NCBI RefSeq assembly: GCF_900109935.1
Contig: NZ_FOBV01000001.1
Span: forward strand, 310,001-374,000
Source of the DNA: Chryseobacterium taichungense
Lineage (GTDB): Bacteria > Bacteroidota > Bacteroidia > Flavobacteriales > Weeksellaceae
Reading direction: 5' to 3'
DNA: 64,000 nucleotides
Below the pieces are notes generated by a model, which saw only the letters and a program-made list of their open reading frames with translations, was not told the DNA's origin and did no database searches. Numbering within the stretch: the first letter of the stretch is position 1; every line of letters begins with the position of its first letter. Below, one piece after another: positions 1 to 8,393 of the stretch. Both the position numbers and the translations under genes were made by a program.

Positions 1-419
1 ATATCCTTTTTCTGAAATTTCGGGCTTACGCTTAATGAGATGTTTATTCTCCCGGAAAGATTGGCAATCAATTCTTCGATGTAGAGAACAAGTCCGACAG
101 TTTCCAGATTGACAGGGTACAATGAATGTGAAATACTTCTTGCAGAATCGATCAGGGAAGACATCTGTGTGGTGATGTTTTTCTTGATCAGCTCATCTCC
201 TTTCGTGTCTAGGTTATTTAGCCATAATGATAAAATATTAAGTCTGTTCCCAATATCATCGTGAATCATTACTGCAATTCTTTTTCTTTCAGACTCCTGA
301 GCCTTTATATTTTCAAGCACCAGGTTTTTCTGATGGAGAACTTCTGCTTCATGCTGTACGTTTTTTTCTTCAATTATTCTTTTAATAAAACTTCTGTAAG
401 CGAGAAGAATAAACGTCAT
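1..419 (-). CDS. Sensor histidine kinase, short membrane-anchored type (partial, C-terminus outside window)
   Basis: The minus frame is open from about 419 to the left edge. It reads a hydrophobic N-terminus, a charged linker (RSFIKRIIEEKN) and a dimerization/phosphoacceptor region containing ERKRIAVMIHDDIGNRLN, then SISHSLYPVNLETVGL. That is the HisKA_3-like layout of kinases pairing with LuxR-type response regulators; the phosphoacceptor is the His of IHDD. The ATP-binding domain lies beyond the window. The only early ATG is at 419, but the membrane segment begins upstream of it, so a non-ATG start coupled to the preceding gene (stop at 470) is possible. It follows the 470-1078 membrane protein on the same strand, probably one operon. 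Confidence 0.8.
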   Translation of the reverse strand, partial: MTFILLAYRSFIKRIIEEKNVQHEAEVLHQKNLVLENIKAQESERKRIAVMIHDDIGNRLNILSLWLNNLDTKGDELIKKNITTQMSSLIDSARSISHSLYPVNLETVGLVLYIEELIANLSGRINISLSVSPKFQKKD

Positions 420-469
420 GATAATTATCAAAACGACAATTAACGTAACAAAAAAACTGATATTGAGAG

Positions 470-1078
470 TTATTTCTTTAATTTTAAAAAGGTATAAATA
501 AACGTTAAATATAAAACACTGCTTAAGATATTATTGATGCTCCATAGATTTACTGCTTCATCCTGAGCCAGATCTGAAAACTGCCTAAGGAGAAAAAACA
601 AAAAAACCGACAATGCGTAATACAGAAAGATCATACTGTCTGCCAGCATAAAACGATCATTAATCTTGCTGTTTTTAATCTCTGTAAGCAATGCATATCC
701 TGCAAAACAGATCACAATGATATTGGATATTGCTTTTTTAACATCATTTGCCAGCAACTGAGAATCAATCAGGAATAAAACAGTGAGTATCCCAACAGGA
801 ATATACCAGTAATTAGGCATCTTGAGCTTCCTTATAAACAAAATGCACAAGAGCAGAAATTCTCCGGCAACATAAAAAGGAAAGACAAAATTGACATCCT
901 TTATTCCAAAAATATAAAAACAGAGTTTAACAACAGCTTCAATCAAAAAAAGAAAAATGATATAATAAACATACCATTTTTCTGTATTTTTAAAAAATTT
1001 GTACCGGATAAGTCCTATAACAGTACAAATAAAAAGTAAACTATTATTAAGATAAAGTATTACTTTGTAAGTATCCAC
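470..1078 (-). CDS. Hypothetical 7-TM integral membrane protein
   Basis: 202 residues with about seven hydrophobic segments (roughly 6-22, 36-56, 62-79, 87-104, 114-131, 144-162, 181-199) and no signal peptide or catalytic motif that I recognise. The start is GTG at 1078; no early in-frame ATG exists. It sits directly upstream of the partial histidine kinase on the same strand with virtually no gap. I infer it may be the membrane partner or sensory component of that kinase. The function is unknown; the pairing is inferred from adjacency only. Confidence 0.7.
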   Translation of the reverse strand: MDTYKVILYLNNSLLFICTVIGLIRYKFFKNTEKWYVYYIIFLFLIEAVVKLCFYIFGIKDVNFVFPFYVAGEFLLLCILFIRKLKMPNYWYIPVGILTVLFLIDSQLLANDVKKAISNIIVICFAGYALLTEIKNSKINDRFMLADSMIFLYYALSVFLFFLLRQFSDLAQDEAVNLWSINNILSSVLYLTFIYTFLKLKK

Positions 1079-1092
1079 AATAGATTTTGATA

Positions 1093-1821
1093 TTAATTAA
1101 ACGGGCACATCGGCGGGCAAGGTTGAGACCAGTCGTAGGTATTGGTGATGGTCTGTATACTGCCTCCCTGGAGTTCCTTATAAAACGAGATAAAAATAAG
1201 CGTTGGCAATACCCTTTGGTATATCTCAGAATATTTCAGCCCGAATGAGGCTACGATGCGGTAAAGCCCGGCTTTCGTAGGTGTAAGATCCTTTGCTGGC
1301 ACATAAAATTTTCTGAAAATCCTACTTCCTTTAAACTCAGAACATTCTCTGTAGAACCACGTCATACCGTCATTTCTCCATGTTTCGATGGCATCAATTG
1401 CTTTATCCTGCGCCAGCATAGGCTGACTTGAAACTGGGAAAAAAGTATCCGAATCGTAGTCAGTCCTTTGCAGATCTTTTGAAAGAACAGCGTTCTTAAT
1501 AACAACGTATTGTTCAGTTTCCTGTAATTTCAGATCTCCTTCAAGCTCTTTTAATGGACTGTAAGGAAGTTTATCGACAATAAGTTTCTGACCACGGGAG
1601 TCTAACGGACATAGTATGGCAACTAATTTACCTTCATGAACACCTATTTCTGCACAAAATTCAGTATACTTATTTTGAGCTGCCATCCAATCGGTCTGTT
1701 CTGTATCAAAATTGAAGACATAATTGGTAGGGATAAGATTCTGGATAGATTTATAATCCGAACATCGGTTTGTCCATTCTGCAACGGCTACATCAAATTG
1801 ATCTCTGCTGAGTGTATTCAT
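1093..1821 (-). CDS. Hypothetical protein, 242 aa
   Basis: A soluble protein with no signal peptide or membrane segment. It begins MNTLSRDQFDVAVAEW and ends in a Cys/Pro-rich tail CPPMCPFN. ATG start at 1821. I do not recognise the family. The C-terminal half (about 150-225) contains a basic patch followed by hydrophobic beta-like stretches. It is separated by 14 bp from the 7-TM gene downstream on the same strand and could belong to the same transcription unit. Codon use is like its neighbours and there is no sign of transfer. Confidence 0.65.
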   Translation of the reverse strand: MNTLSRDQFDVAVAEWTNRCSDYKSIQNLIPTNYVFNFDTEQTDWMAAQNKYTEFCAEIGVHEGKLVAILCPLDSRGQKLIVDKLPYSPLKELEGDLKLQETEQYVVIKNAVLSKDLQRTDYDSDTFFPVSSQPMLAQDKAIDAIETWRNDGMTWFYRECSEFKGSRIFRKFYVPAKDLTPTKAGLYRIVASFGLKYSEIYQRVLPTLIFISFYKELQGGSIQTITNTYDWSQPCPPMCPFN

Positions 1822-1902
1822 ATTTCACGGTTTTTTAAAGTGCCATAAAATTAAAGAAACTAAATTATCTGTGCAAGTATATCACATGTAAATGAAAATT
1901 AT

Positions 1903-2523
1903 TTAATAATTCCTAACCGTAATGTGAAAACAGCTTTGCTGCTTCTCTTTGATGTAGTAAATCCGTCCGGCATCATGATAATATTTCAAAACCTTTTCCA
2001 GAGCCACCTCCAGGCGTCGATTTTGCCTCAAAGTCCCATTGAAACGCACATAGGAAATATCGAAAGAATTACCGTAATTATGAGAGCTGATCCCCAATGA
2101 AGCATTCGTATTAACTTTTCTTAATCTACATTGGTCTTCAAGTGTCCTGGTAATCGACGATACCGTGAATGTGCTTCCTTTGGTTTCTTTACTGAAACGC
2201 GCACCTATTCGTTCCAGCATAAGCTTTCCTTTAGAAACCATCCAGGCCCTGCTGTAATCAAGTTTTTGTACCCGATATCCTTTTCCTGATTTATTGATTT
2301 TATGGAATTTCCCGTTATTAACATACTTCAAAACAGTTTCTGAATTTTTCAGAAGCTTGACACCAAAACTTTTAGAAGCATCCAGATGAGGCTTATAGAG
2401 CAAGGTGGGTTCTACTCTTAAAATTTCCGTAAGATCATAACATGGTAAAGTTTTTTTGGCTACCTGAGAAGAATAAGTCCCCTGAATAATGAAAGCAAAA
2501 GCCCCACACAAAAACTTTTTCAT
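1903..2523 (-). CDS. DUF5715-type secreted protein with M15-like metallopeptidase motif
   Basis: 206 residues with an N-terminal signal peptide (MKKFLCGAFAFIIQGTYSSQ). The C-terminal half holds SSITRTLEDQCRL, GISSHNYGNSFDISYVRF and CFHITVRNY. The SxHxxGxxxD and HxxV pattern is the metal-binding arrangement of M15/VanY-like D,D-carboxypeptidases: His and Asp in the first motif, His in the second. The likely role is periplasmic cleavage of peptidoglycan stem peptides, or a related fold used for binding. The family name is from memory of this motif layout; activity is inferred. Monocistronic between two unrelated genes. Confidence 0.65.
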   Translation of the reverse strand: MKKFLCGAFAFIIQGTYSSQVAKKTLPCYDLTEILRVEPTLLYKPHLDASKSFGVKLLKNSETVLKYVNNGKFHKINKSGKGYRVQKLDYSRAWMVSKGKLMLERIGARFSKETKGSTFTVSSITRTLEDQCRLRKVNTNASLGISSHNYGNSFDISYVRFNGTLRQNRRLEVALEKVLKYYHDAGRIYYIKEKQQSCFHITVRNY

Positions 2524-2657
2524 TAAAGATGTTTTAATTATTCAAACTAAAAATAATGAAAATATTTTAGACGATTCTACTATTAGAATAATTTATAAGA
2601 GAATTTTAAGTAAAAATATCGTAAATAAATTAAGAAACTGGATTATTGAAAAGAGAG

Positions 2658-3203
2658 CTATTTCAGTTTTTTAATATCAAACGGATTTTTAAAGATCAGT
2701 TCTTCATGCTTTCCTTTAATTTCCATTTTTCGTTGCAGTAAATTCAGAGCCATTTTGCGGATGAAGAGATCTTTATCGATAAGCTTCCAATAAGGATCTT
2801 CGTGAACTTTACTGGGCTTTCTGATTGTATAAAACTCGGTATCCCAAGAATCGACATTATGATAAAACTCGATAATTCCGCAATGTTCGGGAATTAAATC
2901 ATGATCTACCATTCCCATCGGAAGCAGAAAACTGAATGCGTTACAGGCATAATCTCCACAGGATATTTTGTCGTGCTTCAGGAATTTTTCCCCAGTATTG
3001 CTGTTGGTATAAGATTTTTTAAAATCATTTTTAAAATCACTTTTTGAAAGCTTGATTTCAATTTCATGACTGAAGCCCTCTGCATCCACAATCAGAATAT
3101 CAGCTTCCCAATCTGCCTGAAAATGGTTGGTCAGCACAATTTCTTTCTCAAAGTCACATTGAGAATAAATAAATGCGTGAACCAGTTCTTCTATTTTTAA
3201 CAC
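2658..3203 (-). CDS. PD-(D/E)XK-like nuclease-fold protein (hypothetical)
   Basis: 181 residues. Near residues 30-60 the sequence reads ADILIVDAEG then EIEIKLSKSDF, an acidic residue followed by an ExK strand. This is the signature spacing of PD-(D/E)XK nuclease folds such as MmcB-like DNA repair proteins. The rest is soluble and charged. The start is GTG at 3203 with no nearby ATG. Nuclease activity is inferred from a short motif only. Its upstream side faces the tandem palindromic repeats at 3214-3416, so its promoter must lie within or next to them. Confidence 0.6.
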   Translation of the reverse strand: MLKIEELVHAFIYSQCDFEKEIVLTNHFQADWEADILIVDAEGFSHEIEIKLSKSDFKNDFKKSYTNSNTGEKFLKHDKISCGDYACNAFSFLLPMGMVDHDLIPEHCGIIEFYHNVDSWDTEFYTIRKPSKVHEDPYWKLIDKDLFIRKMALNLLQRKMEIKGKHEELIFKNPFDIKKLK

Positions 3204-3213
3204 TTTTTTTCTA

Positions 3214-3416
3214 ATTTAATAGGACTGTATTCTATTCTTATCTAAGGTCGTCCCTATTGGACTTTTTTTAAATTTATATTTAATAGGACTGCATCCTATT
3301 CTTGTTTAGGTCGTCCCTTCGGGACTCTGTTTAAATTTATTTATAGAGCCTATTCTTAATTTAATGTTTAATAGGGCTAGGCCCTATTCTTATTTAGGTC
3401 GTCCCCTCGGAACTCC
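3214..3416. repeat. Tandem interspersed palindromic repeats (three units plus a remnant)
   Basis: Three copies start near 3218, 3282 and 3370. Each has a first palindrome AATAGGNNTNNNNCCTATT and, about 10 bp on, a second hairpin GTCCCTTCGGGAC (TTCG tetraloop; degenerate in units 1 and 3). A truncated piece (AGAGCCTATTCTT) lies near 3345. A-T-rich spacers separate the units. The region is non-coding, between a nuclease-like gene and the LuxE-like gene. It is a short interspersed palindromic element array of the kind scattered in Flavobacteria. Confidence 0.75.
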
Positions 3417-3501
3417 AATTTTTTTTTATCCCTAACGACATCTGCGATAAAACAAAAACAATCATCTACATAGTAACGCTCATACTCTTAAACTCTCGAA
3501 C

Positions 3502-4488
3502 CTAACTTACAAGAAGACTGCATCCGCGAATATCGGAATGATCAATCCTCCCCAGAACCTGGAATTTATGACCAATAATTTTACCTAAATCCTGAGTCGC
3601 GATGAATGAACAGCTATGAATATTAGCCAGATCAATAATATTTATCGCGCCCGTTCTGCCTTCTTTTTCATAAGAGAACGGATCTTCAGTATTTCTTACC
3701 ATAATTCTCATCCAATTCGGACATTCATATTCATTGTTTCCCAAAGAATAAGCCTGTGAAAGAAGCTCGGTCATAGAATATTCTGAGTAGATTTTTTTGG
3801 TTTGAAAGCCTTCCTGTAAAATGTTAAGAAGTTCATCTTTGGTCATTTCTTCTTTTCTGCCTTTCATTCCCCCTGTTTCAATCACTATTAAATTCTCTAA
3901 AAACTTCAGAGATTCTTCGCTTCTTTCAGAATGACAATAGTCGATAAAATCAAGCAATGCGAAGGATACTCCAAAAAGAATGACTTTTTTATTTTCCAAT
4001 TCATTTAAAAGGGTAAACAAATCCTCATGATTATAAAGAAAATATCCGTTTTCGGGTTTTGCGGATTTCTTCATTAAAAAATCAACCATATAAATAAGGG
4101 AAGAATTTTGCCGCTCAAGATAACTTGGCAACAATCCAAGGAAAATAAAATCTTCAGGTTTTCCGATAAACTGTTCAAAACTTTTATAGATGCTTTCCTT
4201 ATAAATCTCTTCATCAGCGATAAAATGTTTCGAAAGATTCATCTGTGTGGTTCCAGAGCTTTGAAAAAAAAGATCAGCCGTCACATTTTTATCCAGAATC
4301 TGATGATTTTTAAACATTTCGATCGGAAGAAAAGGAATTTTAGAAAGCTCGTCTACCTCATCAGGATTGATATTGAGATAGTCTACAAAACGTTTGTATA
4401 TTTCAACATTCTCATACTGATAACGGAAAGTTTTCAGTGATGTGTTCAGGAAATCCTGTTCTGTCTGTATATCAAATATTGTATTCAC
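3502..4488 (-). CDS. LuxE-like acyl-protein synthetase / AMP-dependent ligase family protein
   Basis: 328 residues resembling the LuxE/PaaK adenylate-forming family. FFQSSGTTQMNLSKH (about 75-88) is the P-loop-like nucleotide-binding motif, VIETGGMKGRKEEM lies mid-protein, IYSEYSMTELLSQAY matches the family's E-x-GxTE-like motif, and the C-terminal LGRIDHSDIRG is the usual hinge. It probably activates an acyl group as adenylate or thioester; the substrate is not visible. GTG start at 4488. Near residue 186 it contains YCHSERSEESL, the translation of a Flavobacterial interspersed repeat, so part of the loop is repeat-derived. It is a single-gene unit here with no luxCD partners nearby. Confidence 0.75.
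   Translation of the reverse strand: MNTIFDIQTEQDFLNTSLKTFRYQYENVEIYKRFVDYLNINPDEVDELSKIPFLPIEMFKNHQILDKNVTADLFFQSSGTTQMNLSKHFIADEEIYKESIYKSFEQFIGKPEDFIFLGLLPSYLERQNSSLIYMVDFLMKKSAKPENGYFLYNHEDLFTLLNELENKKVILFGVSFALLDFIDYCHSERSEESLKFLENLIVIETGGMKGRKEEMTKDELLNILQEGFQTKKIYSEYSMTELLSQAYSLGNNEYECPNWMRIMVRNTEDPFSYEKEGRTGAINIIDLANIHSCSFIATQDLGKIIGHKFQVLGRIDHSDIRGCSLLVS
3907..3936. repeat. 'CHSERSEES' interspersed repeat inserted in frame in a CDS
   Basis: On the coding (minus) strand the stretch reads as the common Bacteroidetes repeat starting TGTCATTCTGAAAGAAGCG and continuing to the GAATCTC end. Its translation CHSERSEES appears in the LuxE-like protein. It keeps the frame open and adds about ten residues to a surface loop between two conserved blocks. 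It is recognised from the translated signature. Confidence 0.8.
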
Positions 4489-4564
4489 TCGCGAAAGTAC
4501 TTTATTCTTATTGCCTCATTATAAAGTCATTAATAAAACAAGTAAGGTTTTTAATATTTTTTTA

Positions 4565-4639
4565 ATGCAAAAATTAAATTTTGGTCAGGTTATTGCAATT
4601 ACAAATCCGGAATATGGATTAAAAACAAGAATGAACTAG
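4565..4639 (+). CDS. Possible 24-aa small ORF with its own terminator
   Basis: ATG at 4565 opens 24 codons (MQKLNFGQVIAITNPEYG..., ending at TAG 4639) in the gap between two leftward genes. A clean rho-independent terminator on the plus strand follows 13 bp later and has no other plus-strand gene to serve. Upstream is an AT-rich stretch resembling a weak -7 box. It could be a small protein or just part of a small RNA. Evidence is the terminator orientation and open frame only. Confidence 0.3.
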   Translation: MQKLNFGQVIAITNPEYGLKTRMN

Positions 4640-4651
4640 GTTCATTCGAAG

Positions 4652-4680
4652 AATTACCTCTTTATGAGGTAATTTTTTTT
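4652..4680 (+). terminator. Rho-independent terminator (plus orientation)
   Basis: Stem AATTACCTC / GAGGTAATT with a 5-nt loop, followed by a run of T. It overlaps the last codons of lpxH on the opposite strand. The orientation points to a plus-strand transcript from 4489-4650. Confidence 0.7.
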
Positions 4681-5453
4681 GCGTTTTCCCCAAAAGTCTT
4701 CAGCTGAAATTCATGCTCGAAAACCCCGTAGGTAAAATAGGAAATCCAGTCTCCCAGATTGATGTATTTTGCTTTTCCTTCTAGTTCCATGATCATGGGA
4801 AGATGACGGTGGCCGTAGATAAAATAATCGATTTTCTGTGTTTTCAGCTTTTCTTTAGAATAGATGATCAGAAATTCTTTATCCTCACCCAAAAATTCCT
4901 TGTCTTCATCCCCTGAAATCATTTTGTTTTTTTGGGACATGTACAAAGCGATCTTCATCGCAATATCCGGATGCAGCCATTTGAAAAACCACTGTGCGAC
5001 AGGATTCGTAAAGACTTTTTTCATTCTCTTATATCCCTTATCACCCGGTCCCAAACCATCGCCATGAGCCAGCAAAAACTGCTTTCCGCCCATTTCAAAA
5101 TACTGTTTACTATAAAATACGGTACATCCAATTTCTTCTTCCAGATAATCTTTCATCCAGAGATCATGGTTTCCCACAAAAAAATAGATGTGAATGCCCC
5201 GGTCTTTCAGTTCGGCAATTTTGCCCAAAACACGTACGTATCCTTTCGGAATGACATGCTTCCATTCGTGCCAGAAATCAAAAAGATCTCCCATTAAAAA
5301 CAAAACCTGTGCATCATGCTTGATCTCATCCATCCACCGGATAAAAAGCTCTTCACGCACCTTACTTTCCTTTGGATTGGGCGCACCAAAATGCTGATCT
5401 GAAGCAAAATACACTTTCTTTCCAGGTTCTAAATTAATGGTTGTCTTTAACAC
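4662..5453 (-). CDS. lpxH: UDP-2,3-diacylglucosamine diphosphatase (LpxH-type metallophosphoesterase)
   Basis: This enzyme hydrolyses UDP-2,3-diacylglucosamine to lipid X and UMP in lipid A synthesis at the inner face of the cytoplasmic membrane. The 263 residues carry the calcineurin-like metal motifs in order: SDQHFGA (DxH), GDLFDFW (GDxxD), GNHDLW (GNHD), LAHGDGLGPGDKGY (GH/GD) and YGHRHLP (GHxH). LpxH normally has DLH; here it is DQH. GTG start at 5453; no nearby ATG. It lies 22 bp downstream of queD on the same strand. LpxG or a generic phosphoesterase is less likely given the LpxH-like HGDxL and GHTH-like motifs. Confidence 0.88.
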   Translation of the reverse strand: MLKTTINLEPGKKVYFASDQHFGAPNPKESKVREELFIRWMDEIKHDAQVLFLMGDLFDFWHEWKHVIPKGYVRVLGKIAELKDRGIHIYFFVGNHDLWMKDYLEEEIGCTVFYSKQYFEMGGKQFLLAHGDGLGPGDKGYKRMKKVFTNPVAQWFFKWLHPDIAMKIALYMSQKNKMISGDEDKEFLGEDKEFLIIYSKEKLKTQKIDYFIYGHRHLPMIMELEGKAKYINLGDWISYFTYGVFEHEFQLKTFGENAKKITS

Positions 5454-5475
5454 TTCTGAATGTTTATTGAATAAA

Positions 5476-5922
5476 TTACTGATTATCTTCCGCCAGCCAC
5501 TCTCCGTAAGAGTTTTCTGTTTCGTGAAGTTTAAGATAAGCTAAAGAAATTCCTTCCGGAAGCTTAGACTTTATTTTTGCAGCAATTGCATACAGCATAT
5601 TCTCGCAGGTTGGCTGGAAGGTGCAGTAAATTACCTTATGCCCTTTCTCTTCGAGATCTTCGCCCAGTTCCTTATGCGGTGACAGCCCGTTGATCAGCAC
5701 GGCATGATCCCAGACATCTACTATTTCAGACTTTACGATACTTTTTATATCTCCAAAATCAACTACCATCCCGTTTTTCGGGTTCTCCAAATCATTAACA
5801 GGCTTTCCCTTCACTGTTACAAACAGCTTATAAGAATGTCCGTGCATATTTTTACATTTACCATCGTAATTATACAGCACATGAGCGGTTTCGAATGTAA
5901 AAATTTTTGTAATACGTATCAT
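5476..5922 (-). CDS. queD: 6-carboxy-5,6,7,8-tetrahydropterin synthase
   Basis: QueD converts 7,8-dihydroneopterin triphosphate to 6-carboxytetrahydropterin in the queuosine (preQ0) pathway. The residues needed are visible: an N-terminal ETAH, NMHGHSYKL (zinc HxH), a DFGDIK motif, DHAVLI and the C-terminal LHETENSYGEW. The frame is open further upstream to 6003, but the ATG at 5922 gives the family's usual N-terminus (MIRITKIFTFETAH) and is preceded 4 nt away by a TATCTTTG -7 box. A longer form would have an unrelated 27-residue leader. It precedes lpxH on the same strand. Confidence 0.9.
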   Translation of the reverse strand: MIRITKIFTFETAHVLYNYDGKCKNMHGHSYKLFVTVKGKPVNDLENPKNGMVVDFGDIKSIVKSEIVDVWDHAVLINGLSPHKELGEDLEEKGHKVIYCTFQPTCENMLYAIAAKIKSKLPEGISLAYLKLHETENSYGEWLAEDNQ

Positions 5923-5926
5923 AGCG

Positions 5927-5934
5927 CAAAGATA
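5927..5934 (-). promoter_or_regulatory. -7 promoter box (TAnnTTTG) of queD-lpxH
   Basis: The minus strand reads TATCTTTG ending 4 nt before the queD ATG, an exact fit to the Bacteroidetes -7 consensus. The transcript would be leaderless or nearly so. No convincing -33 TTTG is seen at standard spacing. Confidence 0.55.
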
Positions 5935-6051
5935 AGGAATTTGATTTGAGTTTCGGTTTGGTAAATTACAAATGCCTCTTAGTGAAATTTGTTTTTTATA
6001 CAATAAACAAAACCCGGATAACGTTGATAAAAGAAATTAAATAACCGCTAA

Positions 6052-6558
6052 ATGATCGCCGGCTTACGATTTCTTTCATCATTTCTGCTTCTTTTAAGTT
6101 TAACTTTAAATGCTCAAAGACACTTCCAGGCTCACCCTCTTCTTGAGAAAAAGATCGGTCAGCATTTTCCTATTGAAAATTATAAAAATAAAGAAGGTAA
6201 AAACTTTAGTGCTAATGAACTTCAGGGAAAATTTTCGCTGATCAACTTTTGGTCAACGACCTGCGCACCGTGTATTGAAGAACTTCCCTATCTGAACAAA
6301 CTTGAAGAAACTTTAGGCACCAATATAAATTTCATAGCCATTACCCACGATCCCAAAGAGAAAGTCGACCGTTTTTTGGCAACACATCAATTTAACTTTA
6401 TGCATATTACAGATTCGGTTAAGGAATTACAATCTTATTTTTCAGTAATCCGAAATCCCATCACCTTTATTATTGATAAAAAGGGAAACGTGCAGGAAAT
6501 CACCGGAAATATCGATGAAGAAAAGATGAATCTTATCCTTTCAATTCTAAGCAAATAA
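6052..6558 (+). CDS. TlpA-like thioredoxin-fold protein (exported)
   Basis: 168 residues: signal peptide 1-22 (ending LTLNAQ) then a redoxin/TlpA domain with active site WSTTCAPC (CxxC, about 79-82) and the cis-Pro loop RNPITFIIDKKG. It likely reduces or exchanges disulfides of periplasmic proteins. It is monocistronic. It meets the thioesterase gene tail to tail with no gap (stops at 6558/6559), so transcripts must overlap. The partner protein is unknown. Confidence 0.85.
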   Translation: MIAGLRFLSSFLLLLSLTLNAQRHFQAHPLLEKKIGQHFPIENYKNKEGKNFSANELQGKFSLINFWSTTCAPCIEELPYLNKLEETLGTNINFIAITHDPKEKVDRFLATHQFNFMHITDSVKELQSYFSVIRNPITFIIDKKGNVQEITGNIDEEKMNLILSILSK

Positions 6559-6942
6559 TTATAAAATATCCAGCCAGTCACTTTCCAGCCTGATAATTCT
6601 TTCTGTTTCTTTATCAATGAAAACCCAAAGTGTCAGTGAATCTACCACCAGCTGATCATTACAGTAAAATTCAACTTTTCTGGGCTGCCTTATTCCTTCG
6701 GGAGTTTTAGGATAGGTTTTCACCGTGAGCATATCTCCAAGATACACTTGTTTTTTGTATTGAATATGATGATCCAGAAGCATCCATATATCATCAGGAT
6801 TACGGGTTTTATGTTTTACAAAATCCCAATGCTCCCCGGCGATCTCTTCCACCCATTTGACGTACTGAACATTATTGACGTGATTATTCCTGTCGATATG
6901 TTCTTCTGTTACCTGTATCTGTTTTTCATAAATCAAACTCAT
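6559..6942 (-). CDS. Acyl-CoA thioesterase, 4HBT hotdog-fold family
   Basis: 127 residues of the YbgC/FadM-like hotdog family. The N-terminus VTEEHIDRNNHVNNVQYVKW carries the family's [DN]xxNHVNNxxY active-site helix. YKKQVYLGDMLTVKT and VFIDKETERIIRL are the typical beta strands. It hydrolyses acyl-CoA thioesters; chain length cannot be read from sequence. It overlaps no other gene but converges on the TlpA-like gene. Function is family-based. Confidence 0.85.
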   Translation of the reverse strand: MSLIYEKQIQVTEEHIDRNNHVNNVQYVKWVEEIAGEHWDFVKHKTRNPDDIWMLLDHHIQYKKQVYLGDMLTVKTYPKTPEGIRQPRKVEFYCNDQLVVDSLTLWVFIDKETERIIRLESDWLDIL

Positions 6943-7036
6943 TTCTCAATATTTATACAAAAATAAGCTATAAGTACAAAAACCTCCCCAAAACCGGGAA
7001 GGCTCTAACAATAAAATTACTTAAAAATAGAATTTT

Positions 7037-8317
7037 CTAATGAAATTGTGCCGTCTCTGTAGAATCTTTCATTGCAACGGTTGCCGATGAACCACCAGTT
7101 ACAACATTCTGGATCTCGTCAAAATATCCCGTCCCCACAAAAGACTGATGTTTTACCGCTCTGAAACCTCGCTGCTGTAAGGCAAACTCACGCTCCTGCA
7201 GCTCGGAATACCCAGCCATTCCTTTTTCTTTGTATGCCAAAGCAAGCTCAAACATAGCTGTATTCAGTGCATGGAATCCGGCCAGGGTTATAAACTGAAA
7301 TTTATAGCCCATCTTTGCCAGCTCTTCACGGAATTTGAGCATTTCATCCACAGAAAGCTTTGCCGCCCAGTTAAAAGAAGGTGAACAATTATAGGCGAGC
7401 ATTTTTCCGGGAAATTTTGAATGAATTCCTTCCGCAAACTTTTTAGCCTGCTCCAGATCAGGGTTTGAGGTTTCCATCCAGATCAGATCTGCATACGGAG
7501 CGTAAGACAAGCCACGGTCAATTCCTTGTTCTACGCCGTTTTTCACTACAAAAAAGCCTTCGGAAGTCCTTTCTCCTGTGAGAAACTTTTTATCCCTTTC
7601 ATCAATATCAGACGTCAACAAGTCTGCGGCATCAGCATCTGTTCTTGCAATAATGAGAGTCGGAACACCCAGAACATCCGCCGCTAAACGAGCCGAAATC
7701 AGTTTATTAACTGCTTCCTGAGTTGGAACGAGCACTTTACCTCCCAAGTGCCCACATTTTTTAGCCGAGGACAACTGATCTTCAAAATGTACAGCTGCGG
7801 CTCCGGCTTCAATCATCTGTTTCATTAATTCATAGGCATTCAGGTTTCCACCAAAACCGGCTTCTGCATCTGCAACTATCGGAACCAGATATTCTTTTCC
7901 GCCTCCTCCATTTACTGATTGGATCTGATCTGCCCTCAATAAAGCATTATTAATTTTCTTTACTACAGAAGGTACTGAGTTTGCAGGATATAAAGACTGG
8001 TCGGGATACATTTCGCCAGATAAATTGGCATCCGCAGCAACCTGCCATCCTGAAAGGTAAATAGCTTCCAAACCGGCATCCACCTCCTGTACAGCTTGAT
8101 TTCCCGTTAAAGCCCCTAATCCAGCTACAAAATCCTGTTGATTCAACTGATTCCAAAATTTCATAGCCATTTTAGTAGCAATGGTGTAGTCTAATTTATA
8201 GGATCCCCGCAATTTAAGCACATCTTCTGCTGTGTAAGTCCTTTTTATCCCTTTCCATCTTGGGTTTTTACACCAATCCTTTTCTATTTCCTGAATTTGA
8301 TCTTGTCTTGTTTTCAT
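7037..8317 (-). CDS. aceA: Isocitrate lyase
   Basis: AceA cleaves isocitrate to glyoxylate and succinate, the first step of the glyoxylate shunt. The 426-residue length is typical of the short bacterial type. Visible signatures are [13 protein letters not shown] (Mg/substrate), [17 protein letters not shown] with the catalytic Cys in [14 protein letters not shown], and [14 protein letters not shown] start at 8317. It lies 76 bp downstream of malate synthase on the same strand, so aceB-aceA form an operon. A RamB-type regulator is divergent upstream. Confidence 0.97.
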   Translation of the reverse strand: MKTRQDQIQEIEKDWCKNPRWKGIKRTYTAEDVLKLRGSYKLDYTIATKMAMKFWNQLNQQDFVAGLGALTGNQAVQEVDAGLEAIYLSGWQVAADANLSGEMYPDQSLYPANSVPSVVKKINNALLRADQIQSVNGGGGKEYLVPIVADAEAGFGGNLNAYELMKQMIEAGAAAVHFEDQLSSAKKCGHLGGKVLVPTQEAVNKLISARLAADVLGVPTLIIARTDADAADLLTSDIDERDKKFLTGERTSEGFFVVKNGVEQGIDRGLSYAPYADLIWMETSNPDLEQAKKFAEGIHSKFPGKMLAYNCSPSFNWAAKLSVDEMLKFREELAKMGYKFQFITLAGFHALNTAMFELALAYKEKGMAGYSELQEREFALQQRGFRAVKHQSFVGTGYFDEIQNVVTGGSSATVAMKDSTETAQFH

Positions 8318-8393
8318 ATTATTTTAGTTAGATTATTTTGAATCGTGATTATTTTATCTTACTTAAACTCTTTTATACAAACCTATTATCGGC

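Noticed and set aside
1636-1848. Plus-strand ORF opposite the 242-aa hypothetical protein
   Set aside because: No start signal or domain; shadow frame.
3214-3416. CRISPR array
   Set aside because: Only three degenerate units with unequal spacing, internal hairpins, and no cas genes.
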